Source: Brettanomyces bruxellensis (lineage: Eukaryota; Ascomycota; Pichiomycetes; Pichiales; Pichiaceae). From it: 64,000 nucleotides of DNA. Location: the NCBI RefSeq assembly GCF_011074885.1, contig NC_054689.1, positions 248,001-312,000 of the forward strand, given 5' to 3'. Below the pieces are notes generated by a model, which made no database searches, had not been told where the DNA came from, and saw only the letters and a program-made list of their open reading frames with translations. The translations under genes were made by a program, and so were the position numbers. Shown in pieces: positions 1 to 9,766 of the stretch (its first letter is position 1; each line of letters begins with the position of its first letter).

Positions 1-2495
1 CGAGCAGATGAAAATTATGCATGTGATTCCAGACGTGCACAATTCTGGTACACTTTTTTTTTTTCACATGTCATCCTTACGGGGTAAAGCAGAAAATAAT
101 TACGAGGATTGAGGCGCCAATTTAAGCTCTATATCCAGTAATGGATGATGATGCATTGTGCCGCAAACGCAAACTGCATGTATATACGGAGATACGGGAC
201 ATATTAATGCTATTACAGGTACTGTATCTTTTAAAATGAATTATGCTAATAGCCAAGACCAGTCTTTTTATGATACAAGGGAAGTGTATGTTAATGGCTT
301 AGCTATTAGGACAGATTCCAGCCATTAGTTTTATTTTCCATTCTATTGTTTCTAGTTAGTAGCATTTCCATTCCTTGCTCGTATCTACTTTAAACGAACT
401 TTATTTCGGGTTTCTATATTTGTCGAGTATCTCCTTGGAATCGAGGCTTATCGGACTTACAATTAGTAGTACTTGCCATATAATGGACGCTTGTTTCGTT
501 TATTCCACATTTTATCCCATCTCAAGGATTCGCACATTGCACGAACCTCAAATAAATCTTAATCGGAAATGCTGCTAGACACATGTGATATTTATGGATA
601 GGCTAGAAGCATTCATTAGTTAATTCGAAAGTAGTTACTCGGCAAGTAAAAAGTTACTATTTCAGGCGTTAGACTTAATACTATGTACATTATGTTCTCA
701 TATATAGGAATTACGGATATCTCTGAAATAATCTTGCTGTAAACAATTGTTTTTATCATATGTTATCGATTGGTCTTGTTACCGAACGAGAAAAGTTACA
801 GGAGACGTTGCTTTTTACGTTTGACCCGTACAAACAGATGGAATGAAGAAAAAATAGAAAAGGAAGAAGCACACGCATTGATTGCTTCCCACCGGAATCA
901 TTTTTTTGTTTCAAATATTTTTTTTTTCTTCGTGTCAATGATTTTTCTCTGCGCTTCCTTTTTTCTTGTACAGAGTAGTGTCAGCCTATGATTACTGTAG
1001 TTCATAATAATATCTCATTGGTAGTGCCTGTGTATAAAAATATCCAATATAAACAGTTTGTCCGAACTTGAGCATCATCCTTATTATTTGCTGCTTTTCT
1101 ATTTTCGTTTTATGTTTAATTTTGCCGATATGCAATGATCATCGGCCCAAATGACCAAAATGTGATAATGGCGTGAGTAAAATGTTACGTAATGCGGTCG
1201 GCTGGATTTCATTTTCCCATGAAGAAAAGTAACGCAGACGCGTCGATCGAGTTTGCATAAATTTTTTGATGGTGTTGTTAAATGTTCTTGCCTGCTAATC
1301 GCAATGCTTGACTCAATTGGTCGATCCGCTCAAAATAAGTTTTAGCCGTACGCAGCCAATAATATTAAGAAGGTCGACACGGGAAAATGGCATTTCTTCA
1401 AGATGTTCGAACCGTTCTAAAACAAAAAAAATTTAAATTGGATTATGATAAATAATCATGCCTTCGTAAATATACTTACCACATTTAGTTTGAATGGGTA
1501 TGAAAGGTTTCAAAGTAGTGGATGGAAGAGCAAGAGGAAAATAAGGTGTGAAAAAAATAAAATGTTTTAATAAGAGAAATAAAGTATGCAACGAGCGAAG
1601 CCAGCAAAATGTGGATAAAATGTAATCGCAGAGGGTTTCAATTTATTCTCGATCTGTATCGTTTTCCTCCGTTACCGGAGACCATCATGAATAGAACGTA
1701 AAGTTAAGGTATGCAGTAATTATTTGGCATTAAACGCTTCGCCGTAGCTGATAACCCCTTGGGGCATATAGGGCCATAGGAATAATTTTTTGATAAGGCA
1801 ATTCAATCCGCGAGAATAATATGATTGGAGAACAATTTGAGATATCAAGCGCGATACCCATTTAAGGCATTGCTGCAGAGGCATTTTCCATTTTTTTTTA
1901 TTTTACATTATCCAAATTTTCCTTTATCATGAACAATCGATTGAGACTTTTACATCGGTTTATCATTTCCGTCAGTGCCGTAGGGATTTGTCGCGAAATG
2001 TTTTGAGAGACGATCACCTTCGAAGTTGAAACTTGCTGATAGACGCAAGTAGTTACTACAATATCTTTGGCAACAATGTAAAACATCTCTATTCTCTTCT
2101 TTCTGGTCAATATACATTTTATTTGTTTCCCAACCTTCCTTTTACGAAACTTTTCAGCATGAATAATTTTTCAGCTTTGTGTTCTGAGTGTTGGCTATTT
2201 TTTATCGTAGGAGAAGGAAAAATTTGAGTCATCCCGATCACTGGGGTATATCTGGCCTCAGTGAAAAAATAAAAAAAAAAATAGAAAATAAAAAAATATA
2301 AGATCTTACAGATAGAACAAAACGCTTTCTCTCCCCAGAACAAAGTTAACCAGCACACAGTTACATCCGCATTTCAGCCCATATAATATTGCGTAAAGCG
2401 TTGTTTACATGATAGTTAGCGTAAAATCAACTCCGCTTAGCTTTTTCATATAGTCGCATTTCCATTGACTGCAATCGGATATACTTTTCACTACT
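1..2495. other. Gene-free left end, nothing recognised
   Basis: About 2.5 kb with no ORF above 80 codons and none resembling a known protein. It is AT-rich with several poly-T and poly-A tracts. Visible items are an exact 11-bp match to the S. cerevisiae ARS core (TTTTATGTTTA at 1108-1118), an MCB-like ACGCGT at 1238-1243, and a CCCCTTGGGG palindrome near 1756. The last few hundred bases must hold the ALT1 promoter. A GTTCGAACC string near 1405 resembles a tRNA T-loop, but no acceptor or anticodon arm can be drawn around it. Confidence 0.5.
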
Positions 2496-4046
2496 ATGTT
2501 GTCACTTAGAACTGTAATCACAACAAAAAACTTAGGTCTCACCAGGAGCCTGATGGGTATTTCCATGAGGTACTCATCCACGCTGAAGAATGTTGCTGCA
2601 ACAGGCCCTGCTCCAAAGCTCACCACTTCAGATTTGAATCCTTACGTTCGTTCCGCAAAGTATGCTGTTAGAGGCCGTATTCCAGCCAAGGCCGAAGAGC
2701 TTAAGAAGCAATTGGCTTTAGATCCAAGTTCGCTTCCATTCAAAAAAGTGATTAATGCCAACATTGGAAACCCACAGCAGTTAGATCAGCAGCCTTTGAG
2801 CTTCTACAGACGGGTTCTTGCACTTATTGAAGATCCTGAACTTCTTTCCAACAAAACTGTCATCAGCACATTTCCAAAGGATGTGGTCAAGAGGGCCCAA
2901 GAATTGTTGGAGTGCGTCAAGTCTGTTGGTGCATACTCCAATTCTCAGGGTATATCTGTTGCCAGAAAGCACGTTGCCGAGTACATCTCCAAGAGAGATG
3001 GTTATCCATCAAATGCTGATGACATATTTTTAACCGCTGGTGCCTCTACCGCAGTTCAGTACTTGATTCAACTGTTGTCAAACGGTCCAAAAACGGGCTT
3101 TCTCATTCCGATCCCACAGTATCCACTTTACACGGCTGCAATTGCATTAAACAACACAGTTCCTTTACCTTACTATTTACAGGAGGAGCAAGACTGGTCA
3201 GTTGATTCAGATGAGATTGTTGGAGTGATTGAGAAAGCCATCTCTCAGGGTATAAAGCCACGCTGTCTTGTTGTGATCAACCCGGGAAACCCAACAGGAG
3301 CCATCTTGAAGCCTGAGGCACTTGCCAAACTTTTCCAGATTGCCGCAAAGTATGGAATACTGGTGATTGCAGATGAGGTGTACCAGGAAAACGTCTACAG
3401 AGGTGAGTTTGTGTCCGCAAAGAAGGTTCTTCGTGACATTCAGGCCACGGACAAGTCTGGATTTTATGATAATGTCCAACTTGCATCTCTACATTCCACC
3501 TCAAAGGGTTTGAGTGGTGAATGTGGACACAGAGGTGGATACATGGAGCTTGTTGGATTGGATCCTTCTGTGAAGGCGGAGCTTCTCAAGCTTGCATCTA
3601 TCTCTTTATGTGGACCTGTCACAGGACAGTCGTTAGTTTCGCTAATGGTGAATCCACCACACAAAGGTGAAGAGTCATACGATCTTGATCAGCAGCAAAG
3701 GAGGAAAGTGTACAATGACTTGGCAACAAGAGCCAAAAAGCTCTATGAATCATTCAATGAGATGGAAGGTGCTTCGTGCAGAAATCCTATGGGAGCCATG
3801 TACTGTTTCCCTAAGCTTGAGCTACCCGAAAAGGCTATTGCTGAGGCCAAGAAGCAGAACATGACGCCAGACACATTCTATGCCGAGCAGTTACTACTTA
3901 GCACTGGTATTTGCACAGTTCCAGGGTGCGGGTTTGGTCAGAAAGAAGGAACTTATCACGTTCGTACTACATTCTTGCCTCCGGGAACGCAGTGGATTGA
4001 CGACTGGAAGAAATTCCAAAGCAAATTTATGAAGGAGTTCAGCTAG
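2496..4046 (+). CDS. ALT1: Alanine aminotransferase, mitochondrial type
   Basis: Transfers the amino group between alanine and 2-oxoglutarate, giving pyruvate and glutamate. It is a class I PLP-dependent transaminase. The 516-residue product begins with an Arg/Ser-rich, acid-poor stretch of about 30 residues (RSLMGISMRYSSTLK) typical of a mitochondrial presequence. The fold-type I landmarks follow in order: the NPGNPTG substrate-binding motif near residue 264, an ADEVYQ motif near 292, and STSKG with the Schiff-base lysine at K337, followed by GECGHRGGYME, which is characteristic of alanine aminotransferases. S. cerevisiae Alt1 is somewhat longer (592 residues), mostly in its leader. The ATG is the first in frame. 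The gene converges on GAA1 with 218 bp between the stops, the same arrangement as YLR089C/YLR088W. The assignment is secure; whether it is mitochondrial or dually targeted is inference. Confidence 0.96.
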   Translation: MLSLRTVITTKNLGLTRSLMGISMRYSSTLKNVAATGPAPKLTTSDLNPYVRSAKYAVRGRIPAKAEELKKQLALDPSSLPFKKVINANIGNPQQLDQQPLSFYRRVLALIEDPELLSNKTVISTFPKDVVKRAQELLECVKSVGAYSNSQGISVARKHVAEYISKRDGYPSNADDIFLTAGASTAVQYLIQLLSNGPKTGFLIPIPQYPLYTAAIALNNTVPLPYYLQEEQDWSVDSDEIVGVIEKAISQGIKPRCLVVINPGNPTGAILKPEALAKLFQIAAKYGILVIADEVYQENVYRGEFVSAKKVLRDIQATDKSGFYDNVQLASLHSTSKGLSGECGHRGGYMELVGLDPSVKAELLKLASISLCGPVTGQSLVSLMVNPPHKGEESYDLDQQQRRKVYNDLATRAKKLYESFNEMEGASCRNPMGAMYCFPKLELPEKAIAEAKKQNMTPDTFYAEQLLLSTGICTVPGCGFGQKEGTYHVRTTFLPPGTQWIDDWKKFQSKFMKEFS

Positions 4047-4264
4047 CTCTGAATGTCCCGGTACGTTCATTCTTTTTTTAATTTTATATACTAATTTCTC
4101 CAGTATGTTACAATAGAGTTTTATAGTTCTACCATTATGCTTCCTTTAGGTTTCATATCATGCAGATTCTGGATAAGTACGGTGATTACAGAGAAGAAAA
4201 AGAAATAAAAAATATATATATCTAGCCTGTTATTCTATTTCATGGGCAGCTGAAATATTGTCGT

Positions 4265-6250
4265 CTATTCATTCTTCTTCTCTTCGGAGACATCATAGTC
4301 TGCGGACCGGACATCAAAGCAAGAAACGAAAAGTGCACTGAGCCAAGCAGGTATCCAACTTATTGATAGGAAGAACCAAGTCCAGTTTTGGAAACGCCAG
4401 TATCCACTAATTAGACCGTATAGGACATTGACGGGGCCATTTAATATTTCATGCAAGCTGGTATCCTGCATCCAGTCGATAACATTCTGAATTTCTCTCT
4501 GTAGTAGGCCATACCGGAAGTATTGGACCAAGTTTCTGACCCTGTCCAACTGGAAGTTGGTCTTACTCATAATACCCAACGCAAAGATCCAGGTGAATGG
4601 AGAGGAGATGAATAGCCACATTGCACATTTCAGTCTATTATGTTTGTTGGAAGCAGGGCCATACCGAATAAATGTTAATGGTAAGGCTGCCAATGCGACC
4701 AATGCCGAAAGTGAGAAGTGCAAGAGCATCATTGCCACAAGGGTGAATGCAAAGCAGTAAAGCGAGAAAGAGTAGAGAAAGCGGGCAACATCATTGATAA
4801 AACGAGAAGCACGCATTTTGATAAAGTATGAAGTGACAACCGGTAATAGGCAGAGAGCTGTTGCCGGGATGATGCAGTACCTGTACGTGAGATCATGATA
4901 GAACAGATCACTGCTCACACTGTATGAGTGGTGTGAGGATATTTTGGAGAGAAGCAGGCACGCAGTAACAGAACTAGTGAGTGTGGCTAAAAAAGACAAC
5001 ATTGAGACAATCAAGACCTTGGAGCTGGAAGGCGCAACCATGAACGTTGAAAGCTGCAACCCAGAGTTGTTTATGTTTGCATTGTTTAGCAGAACAGACA
5101 CAGCAGCAACTACAAAAGCGGCAGCCACCAAGGCTACACAAGGTAGGTAAGTACCGATGGAGACGAAGGACTGAGGGCCTAGCAAGAGGTAGAAGAAGTA
5201 CGACTGGTGGAATTTCTCAAGCAAGTTGTTCACAGAACGGAAGATGGCCTCCACAACACGGCCGTAGGTGGTGATATCTCTCTCACCTTTTCCGACAGCA
5301 TGCAAAGTCACAGTTTGGATATTCCAGCCGCTAAAGGCCTCGCAGCCGTTTCCACCGAAGCTTCCGGGTGGAGGCAATATACCGGCAGTTCCGTAGTCGA
5401 GCACAGCCTGCACAAGTGTGGTTAGTCTGCTGCCGTAGTCATTGGCCCATAGTTGGCCTCTTGGTGCCTTATGAATGGAAACTCTAAAGCCCTCATGATC
5501 AGCAACCATGATAGCAGTGTTGACCAAGTCTAAGTTAGGTAGCTGGCCGTTCAATCCGGCATACTCAAGCTCAATGTAGTCGACACTATCTCCTCCACTT
5601 GGATATTCCATGATGATCGCACTCAATATAGAGCCACCAGTTTGGTCAAGACTCGTGTGATACGAATTGACCCAGTTTCTGAGTGTGTCCTGACCATCCT
5701 CCGGAAACACAACGATGATGTTTTTGGCCCAGATCGACATCCGGTGGAAATACCTCGCGAGACTCAAGCCTAAAGCCGCACCACCTAGATTGAACTCACC
5801 TTCTTTGGTATGCCAAGGAGCAACCATCACCATGGCCTCGGTGTCATCTCCCTTTGGTGCGTGGTATATGGCATAAAGCGTTGGCTTCTCAATGCCGGTA
5901 AGTGGCTCTGTATAGTTGAGAATTGCTGTCTTGTATCCGATCTCACCGAGCCATTCCTTAACCATAGCATTTCTTTCCAGCAAGGTGGCCTTATCGTGCC
6001 TGTAAATTTCCTCCCTGTAACCCCTGAGATAGTTCCACTCAGACTCGCGGAAAAAACTGTACGCCTGGGACGGCATGAGGGCATTTTCCGAGATGTATGT
6101 GTGTCTAAACTGGCCTGCCATTGGTAACATTGTGATCCATACAAAACTCAATATTACAAGAAGGAGTGATATATGAGGTAGAGACTTGACCAATTTCGGC
6201 ACCATCCCACGCTGGCGCACCTGTCGCTGCACCACCTCAAAAAGGGACAT
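4265..6250 (-). CDS. GAA1: GPI transamidase complex subunit Gaa1
   Basis: Subunit of the ER-membrane GPI transamidase that attaches preassembled GPI anchors to the C terminus of cargo proteins. The 661-residue product has one hydrophobic segment at about residues 24-44. A large luminal domain of M28-peptidase-like fold follows (about 50-370, including the stretch GGAALGLSLARYFHRM). From about 375 to the C terminus there are several hydrophobic segments, so the one-plus-many topology of the family is present. The S. cerevisiae protein is 614 residues. The ATG at 6250 is the first in frame. The gene is convergent with ALT1, as in S. cerevisiae. Upstream it is separated from the SAN1 stop by 468 bp that must contain its promoter. 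Confidence 0.94.
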   Translation of the reverse strand: MSLFEVVQRQVRQRGMVPKLVKSLPHISLLLVILSFVWITMLPMAGQFRHTYISENALMPSQAYSFFRESEWNYLRGYREEIYRHDKATLLERNAMVKEWLGEIGYKTAILNYTEPLTGIEKPTLYAIYHAPKGDDTEAMVMVAPWHTKEGEFNLGGAALGLSLARYFHRMSIWAKNIIVVFPEDGQDTLRNWVNSYHTSLDQTGGSILSAIIMEYPSGGDSVDYIELEYAGLNGQLPNLDLVNTAIMVADHEGFRVSIHKAPRGQLWANDYGSRLTTLVQAVLDYGTAGILPPPGSFGGNGCEAFSGWNIQTVTLHAVGKGERDITTYGRVVEAIFRSVNNLLEKFHQSYFFYLLLGPQSFVSIGTYLPCVALVAAAFVVAAVSVLLNNANINNSGLQLSTFMVAPSSSKVLIVSMLSFLATLTSSVTACLLLSKISSHHSYSVSSDLFYHDLTYRYCIIPATALCLLPVVTSYFIKMRASRFINDVARFLYSFSLYCFAFTLVAMMLLHFSLSALVALAALPLTFIRYGPASNKHNRLKCAMWLFISSPFTWIFALGIMSKTNFQLDRVRNLVQYFRYGLLQREIQNVIDWMQDTSLHEILNGPVNVLYGLISGYWRFQNWTWFFLSISWIPAWLSALFVSCFDVRSADYDVSEEKKNE

Positions 6251-6718
6251 TATGTATGTTTTATTGTGATGGATTGAAGGGTCACGCTTGAGGGTTGGAT
6301 GGGTATGAAGATGTTAGATGGCCAGCAAATAGACAGAGCTGGCAAGAACGAGACAAAAAAAAAAAATAAATAAATATGGGTCGCGATGAAAAATAAATTT
6401 AATAATTCAAAGTTTCGCGATGAACTCGTACCAAGAAAAAATTATAGTGTCGAATTACAGTCAGCACTTACTCCTACACTGGTCTAATCAATATATGCAG
6501 TGCCATTACTAGTATCATATAAAGCGTCTTGAGCCAAACGCGTCTATCTCATCCAGCGGCATCTAGGCCCGTAGAGCCGCACAAGAGATTCATAAAAGCG
6601 TAAATATCGAATGCCGATAGCCGAAAATGCCATAAATGTCGAAACGAATGTCGAAAATGCCAACAATCGTAGAAAAGTCGAAAATATCGACAGTCGAATT
6701 TCTCACCCTCCAAATGCA
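6251..6718. other. GAA1 upstream / SAN1 downstream region with repeated CGA motifs
   Basis: 468 bp between two genes transcribed leftward, so it holds the SAN1 terminator and the GAA1 promoter. It contains a poly-A tract near 6355-6367, two direct copies of TCGCGATGAA (6381-6390 and 6415-6424), one palindromic ACGCGT (6538-6543), and a cluster of YCGAA pentamers at 6606-6698. No ORF or RNA gene is visible. Confidence 0.6.
6603..6700. repeat. Cluster of GTCGAA / CCGAAAATGCC motifs
   Basis: Within about 100 bp the pentamer YCGAA occurs six times in the same orientation. Four of these are GTCGAA (starting at 6638, 6650, 6677 and 6693). Two copies extend to CGAAAATGCC. Spacing is irregular, so this is a motif cluster and not a strict tandem repeat. 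It lies just downstream of the SAN1 stop codon. Confidence 0.6.
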
Positions 6719-8992
6719 TTAGTGGTCCGCACCATGTCCAGAATCCGAATTTAGCTCGTGCTGGTCTGCCTCAGACCCATTATGGGACCGACCCCCACTA
6801 CTGGAGCCAGTCTGACTGGTTTCATCGGTGGTATGCGTCGATTCTAAAGCTGCTGATGATGATGACACAGCCTCCGTCGCATCTCTAGTCCTCTCGTTTG
6901 TTGCACGAGTGTCCAGTCCTCCAATCGAAGTGGTGACGACACCATTTGGCGTTCTTCTGCTTGAAACACCAACTGGAAACAGTGTGGTTGGTGAATTGGC
7001 ACCGGCCCCACTGCCAGCAGAGTACGATGCACTCCTTGGGGACAAATGCATGCGAATATGCGGCACGGTGCCATTTACACTGCCACCCGCACCGGCAGGG
7101 TTGCCTACCACAGGCCGGATAATCGGCAAACGCTGCAAAACGCCTTGCTGCAAGTCCTGCGTGGCACCCTGGTCATCACGGAGCCTCACTGGCTGGTGAA
7201 GCCGGTTATGAAGACTCTGTATGAGCTCTCTGACCAGTCGCATCACGCCAGGACTGCCGTTGCGTCTGCCTGCACCGGTTCCGTTTGTATTAATTGCACC
7301 GTTGGCACCAGCACCGCCTTGCCCGGCATTTGCAGCCAGCGGATTCAACGTGACGATCGTTGGAAATCTGATCGGCACAGCTGCCGGAAACGCCACCTCC
7401 TGCGACCGTTGCTCGCCGTTGGCCGACTCGTTCCCCTCCTGATCCGGCATTGAAAAGATGAGACTGCGAGAGTTGAAGTCTTCAATAACTTCGCGACCCT
7501 CGCTTATCACCTGGGCGAGATTCGGGAGCACAACTGTAGTTGCGTATCCGGACTCACTGCCTCTCGTGTGCTTTATCTTGTCTCTGCACAGAGGACAGCT
7601 GTTGTTTGTTTTCAGCCACTCGTGAAGACATGTGCGTCCAAAAACATGTCCACAGGGCATTTTCACGGGCACATGCACGTACTTGTCCTCTTCGGCTGGC
7701 GAGCTCTCTTTTGAGCTCTCCTTATTGTCTAAAAATGACGTGTAGCTGCTACTCTGGCCGTCCGCGTTGTTCTTTCTTCTTTTCTTCTGCGATTCCTTGA
7801 CGTCCTTCCTTAACCTCTTGCCATTTGAATTAATGCTATCTTCGGCGTCTTTCTCCTTTACGCTGTCATCCTTTTCGGCCTCTGCCGGTTCTATGTACGC
7901 ATCATAACAAATGGGGCACTTTCTGTCCTCCTCGGCCAACTCTTCCAGCTTGCACACTTTAAAAGACTCAAACACCTTGTCGGGAACTCCGGACGCCTTC
8001 TTGATCGACGTCGATATCGTTCGGAGTGCGATGATCGTGGCTAGTCGGACTAGGACCTGCAGATTATCGTCATTCGACTCGTTTATGCTTGGAACATGCA
8101 ATATGAGCGAACCCGTAATTCCATTCTGCGAGTCATTATTTGGTTCGTTTCCGGCAGCCCGTGCATTCCCTCCCCGTTGGTTGTTCACAGGTGTCTGTCC
8201 ATAAATGTAGTTTACCGTGAGTATTATATTTCGCGATGTTTCTGTATGAGCATCGGATGCGGATGTCTGATTTATGCCGTTTGCAGCCTGGTCGGACGCA
8301 GATGCTGCATTTACTGAACTGTTCTGCGTCGATCCAGCAGCTGGTCCTTCCCCAGAACTGGTGGTGGCTTCATGAATAGATTCGTGATTAGATGAAGCTT
8401 CACTATCAAATCGACTGGTCGTTGCTGTCTCATTATTAAGTCCGTGACTATTTGAAGCATCATGATTAAATCCAGAAGTGGAAGCCTCATTGTTAAATCG
8501 AGCAGTGGTAGCTTCATGATTAAATCCAACACGGGAAGCGTTATGATTAATTTCATGACTCCCATCAGCTCCCACCGATTGAGAATCACTCGAACCTCCT
8601 GACTGTGATCCTGTACGCACTAATGCCGTAGGCGAATTGAAAATATCACGATTCTGGGATGTAGTAGGTGACAACATACTTGAAGTGAGCGAATGTGAGA
8701 GATGGCTTCTCCCATTTCCAGATAATGGTCTCAAACGAGCAGCTCCAAGACCAGTAGATGTGACTGGCGAAAGTACATTGGATCTTCGATTTAACAGTAA
8801 ATCTGTAAGAAACGATGCCGAGTTGACCGTGGTTTCTGGACGCCTTCCCCCAACATCCAACAGAAGATTCTGGGAGCTTCCATCGGCATACTCAATTCGA
8901 ATTGGTGGCAAGCGTAAATTTCCACCTGGCATCTTTATGATGCCTCTTCTCCGAAGATTGTCATCTTGCAGTGGAGACGAATTTGAACTCAT
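6719..8992 (-). CDS. SAN1: San1-type RING E3 ubiquitin ligase, nuclear protein quality control
   Basis: Probable orthologue of San1, the nuclear E3 that recognises exposed hydrophobicity in misfolded proteins through its own disordered arms. The 757-residue product is almost entirely low-complexity Ser/Asn/Gly/Thr sequence flanking one RING. The first Cys pair is CPIC at about residue 359. The remaining ligands are CGHVFGRTC and CPLC, ending near 470. Between the halves sits a charged insert of about 80 residues with a basic, NLS-like KKRRK. The hydrophobic and polar arms on both sides suit substrate binding by disorder. Residues about 150-210 form a degenerate tandem repeat. The ATG at 8992 is used; one upstream GTG codon in frame is not a credible start. 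San1 of S. cerevisiae is 610 residues. Family confidence is high; orthology rests on the split RING and architecture. Confidence 0.85.
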   Translation of the reverse strand: MSSNSSPLQDDNLRRRGIIKMPGGNLRLPPIRIEYADGSSQNLLLDVGGRRPETTVNSASFLTDLLLNRRSNVLSPVTSTGLGAARLRPLSGNGRSHLSHSLTSSMLSPTTSQNRDIFNSPTALVRTGSQSGGSSDSQSVGADGSHEINHNASRVGFNHEATTARFNNEASTSGFNHDASNSHGLNNETATTSRFDSEASSNHESIHEATTSSGEGPAAGSTQNSSVNAASASDQAANGINQTSASDAHTETSRNIILTVNYIYGQTPVNNQRGGNARAAGNEPNNDSQNGITGSLILHVPSINESNDDNLQVLVRLATIIALRTISTSIKKASGVPDKVFESFKVCKLEELAEEDRKCPICYDAYIEPAEAEKDDSVKEKDAEDSINSNGKRLRKDVKESQKKRRKNNADGQSSSYTSFLDNKESSKESSPAEEDKYVHVPVKMPCGHVFGRTCLHEWLKTNNSCPLCRDKIKHTRGSESGYATTVVLPNLAQVISEGREVIEDFNSRSLIFSMPDQEGNESANGEQRSQEVAFPAAVPIRFPTIVTLNPLAANAGQGGAGANGAINTNGTGAGRRNGSPGVMRLVRELIQSLHNRLHQPVRLRDDQGATQDLQQGVLQRLPIIRPVVGNPAGAGGSVNGTVPHIRMHLSPRSASYSAGSGAGANSPTTLFPVGVSSRRTPNGVVTTSIGGLDTRATNERTRDATEAVSSSSAALESTHTTDETSQTGSSSGGRSHNGSEADQHELNSDSGHGADH
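8365..8535 (-). repeat. Degenerate 9-10-residue tandem repeat in the San1 N-terminal arm
   Basis: Six successive imperfect units of the pattern [G/R]F[N/D][H/N/S]EA[T/S]-T/S, for example GFNHEATTA, RFNNEASTS and GFNHDASNSH. They are encoded by diverged DNA repeats of about 30 bp that recur as GATTAAATC- or GTGATTA-like strings on the plus strand. The units sit in the disordered N-terminal arm. Confidence 0.75.
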
Positions 8993-9766
8993 CACCGGTC
9001 AAAAACAAAGCGTGAATCCAAACGCTATCTAACTGGGCAGCTTTTGTTCTATTTAAGGCTCTTTTGTAGTCTGCCGGCCTGTGCTTTGGAAATACTTGAA
9101 AATGTGTCCAACAATCTTTGTTTCCTTAAGTAACTGATTTGATTAATAATGGGAAAAAAGCTGAATAAGGATCGGACCTAATGGCAATTTTTCTCCACCT
9201 TTTCTTTGTCGCCAAGTGACGGAATGGCAAATCAACCAGATGACTTTCGAATTCCAGTGCTTATTTACTGTGCATACAAATTTACTCTGTGAGAGAAGAG
9301 TGGAAAAAAAAAAAAAAAAATTTGCTGGAAATAGGGTAAAAGAGACCCGCGCGCGAATCATTACAGTTAATGGTCTTGCCGACGGCCCGCCAGCTTAGGG
9401 AGATAAGCGGACTGAATTTACATAATTAAATTTGTCCACTTATTATATTGAAACTTCACACTTGGCATATATCTTGCCCCCTATGACTTTAAGATTATGG
9501 GTGTGCAAATAAAACTGGCTTCTAAGATCATTTTCGGTCGTTCTTTCTAACTGCCACCACAATAAATATGTGCAAGGCAAATATACTGTCGGTAGATGCC
9601 CCATGCATCCATACACCAAACAATATTTTTATCTTGTACGACCTTCGCAAAGCCCGCTAACAGAGATCTGTGTATTGTATCGGATCACAAAATAAAGTTT
9701 CAAATTTAGAAAAATGGACGAATCCTTTCAACTATTCGTAAAGTATTTTTGTAAGCGACACTTATC
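8993..9766. other. Divergent promoter region SAN1 / CUE2
   Basis: 774 bp between two genes transcribed away from each other, so it should hold both promoters. A run of 17 A (9304-9320) lies in the middle and would be expected to exclude nucleosomes. No coding or RNA feature was recognised. Confidence 0.6.

Noticed and set aside
355..361. TACTAAC on the minus strand near the left end
   Set aside because: No donor site or downstream open exon fits it.
1395..1425. tRNA-like GTTCGAACC string
   Set aside because: The T-stem has mismatches, and no acceptor, D or anticodon arm can be drawn on either strand.
1380..1490. Possible spliced small gene on the minus strand (GTAAGTAT donor near 1483, TTTTAG acceptor near 1420)
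   Set aside because: No TACTAAC branch box is present, and joining at the acceptor gives ATG followed directly by a stop. No frame downstream resembles a known small protein.
1765..1800. Sm-site-like ATTTTTTG after a CCCC-TTGGGG hairpin
   Set aside because: No U1, U2, U4 or U5 signature sequences lie nearby. The motif is common in AT-rich DNA.
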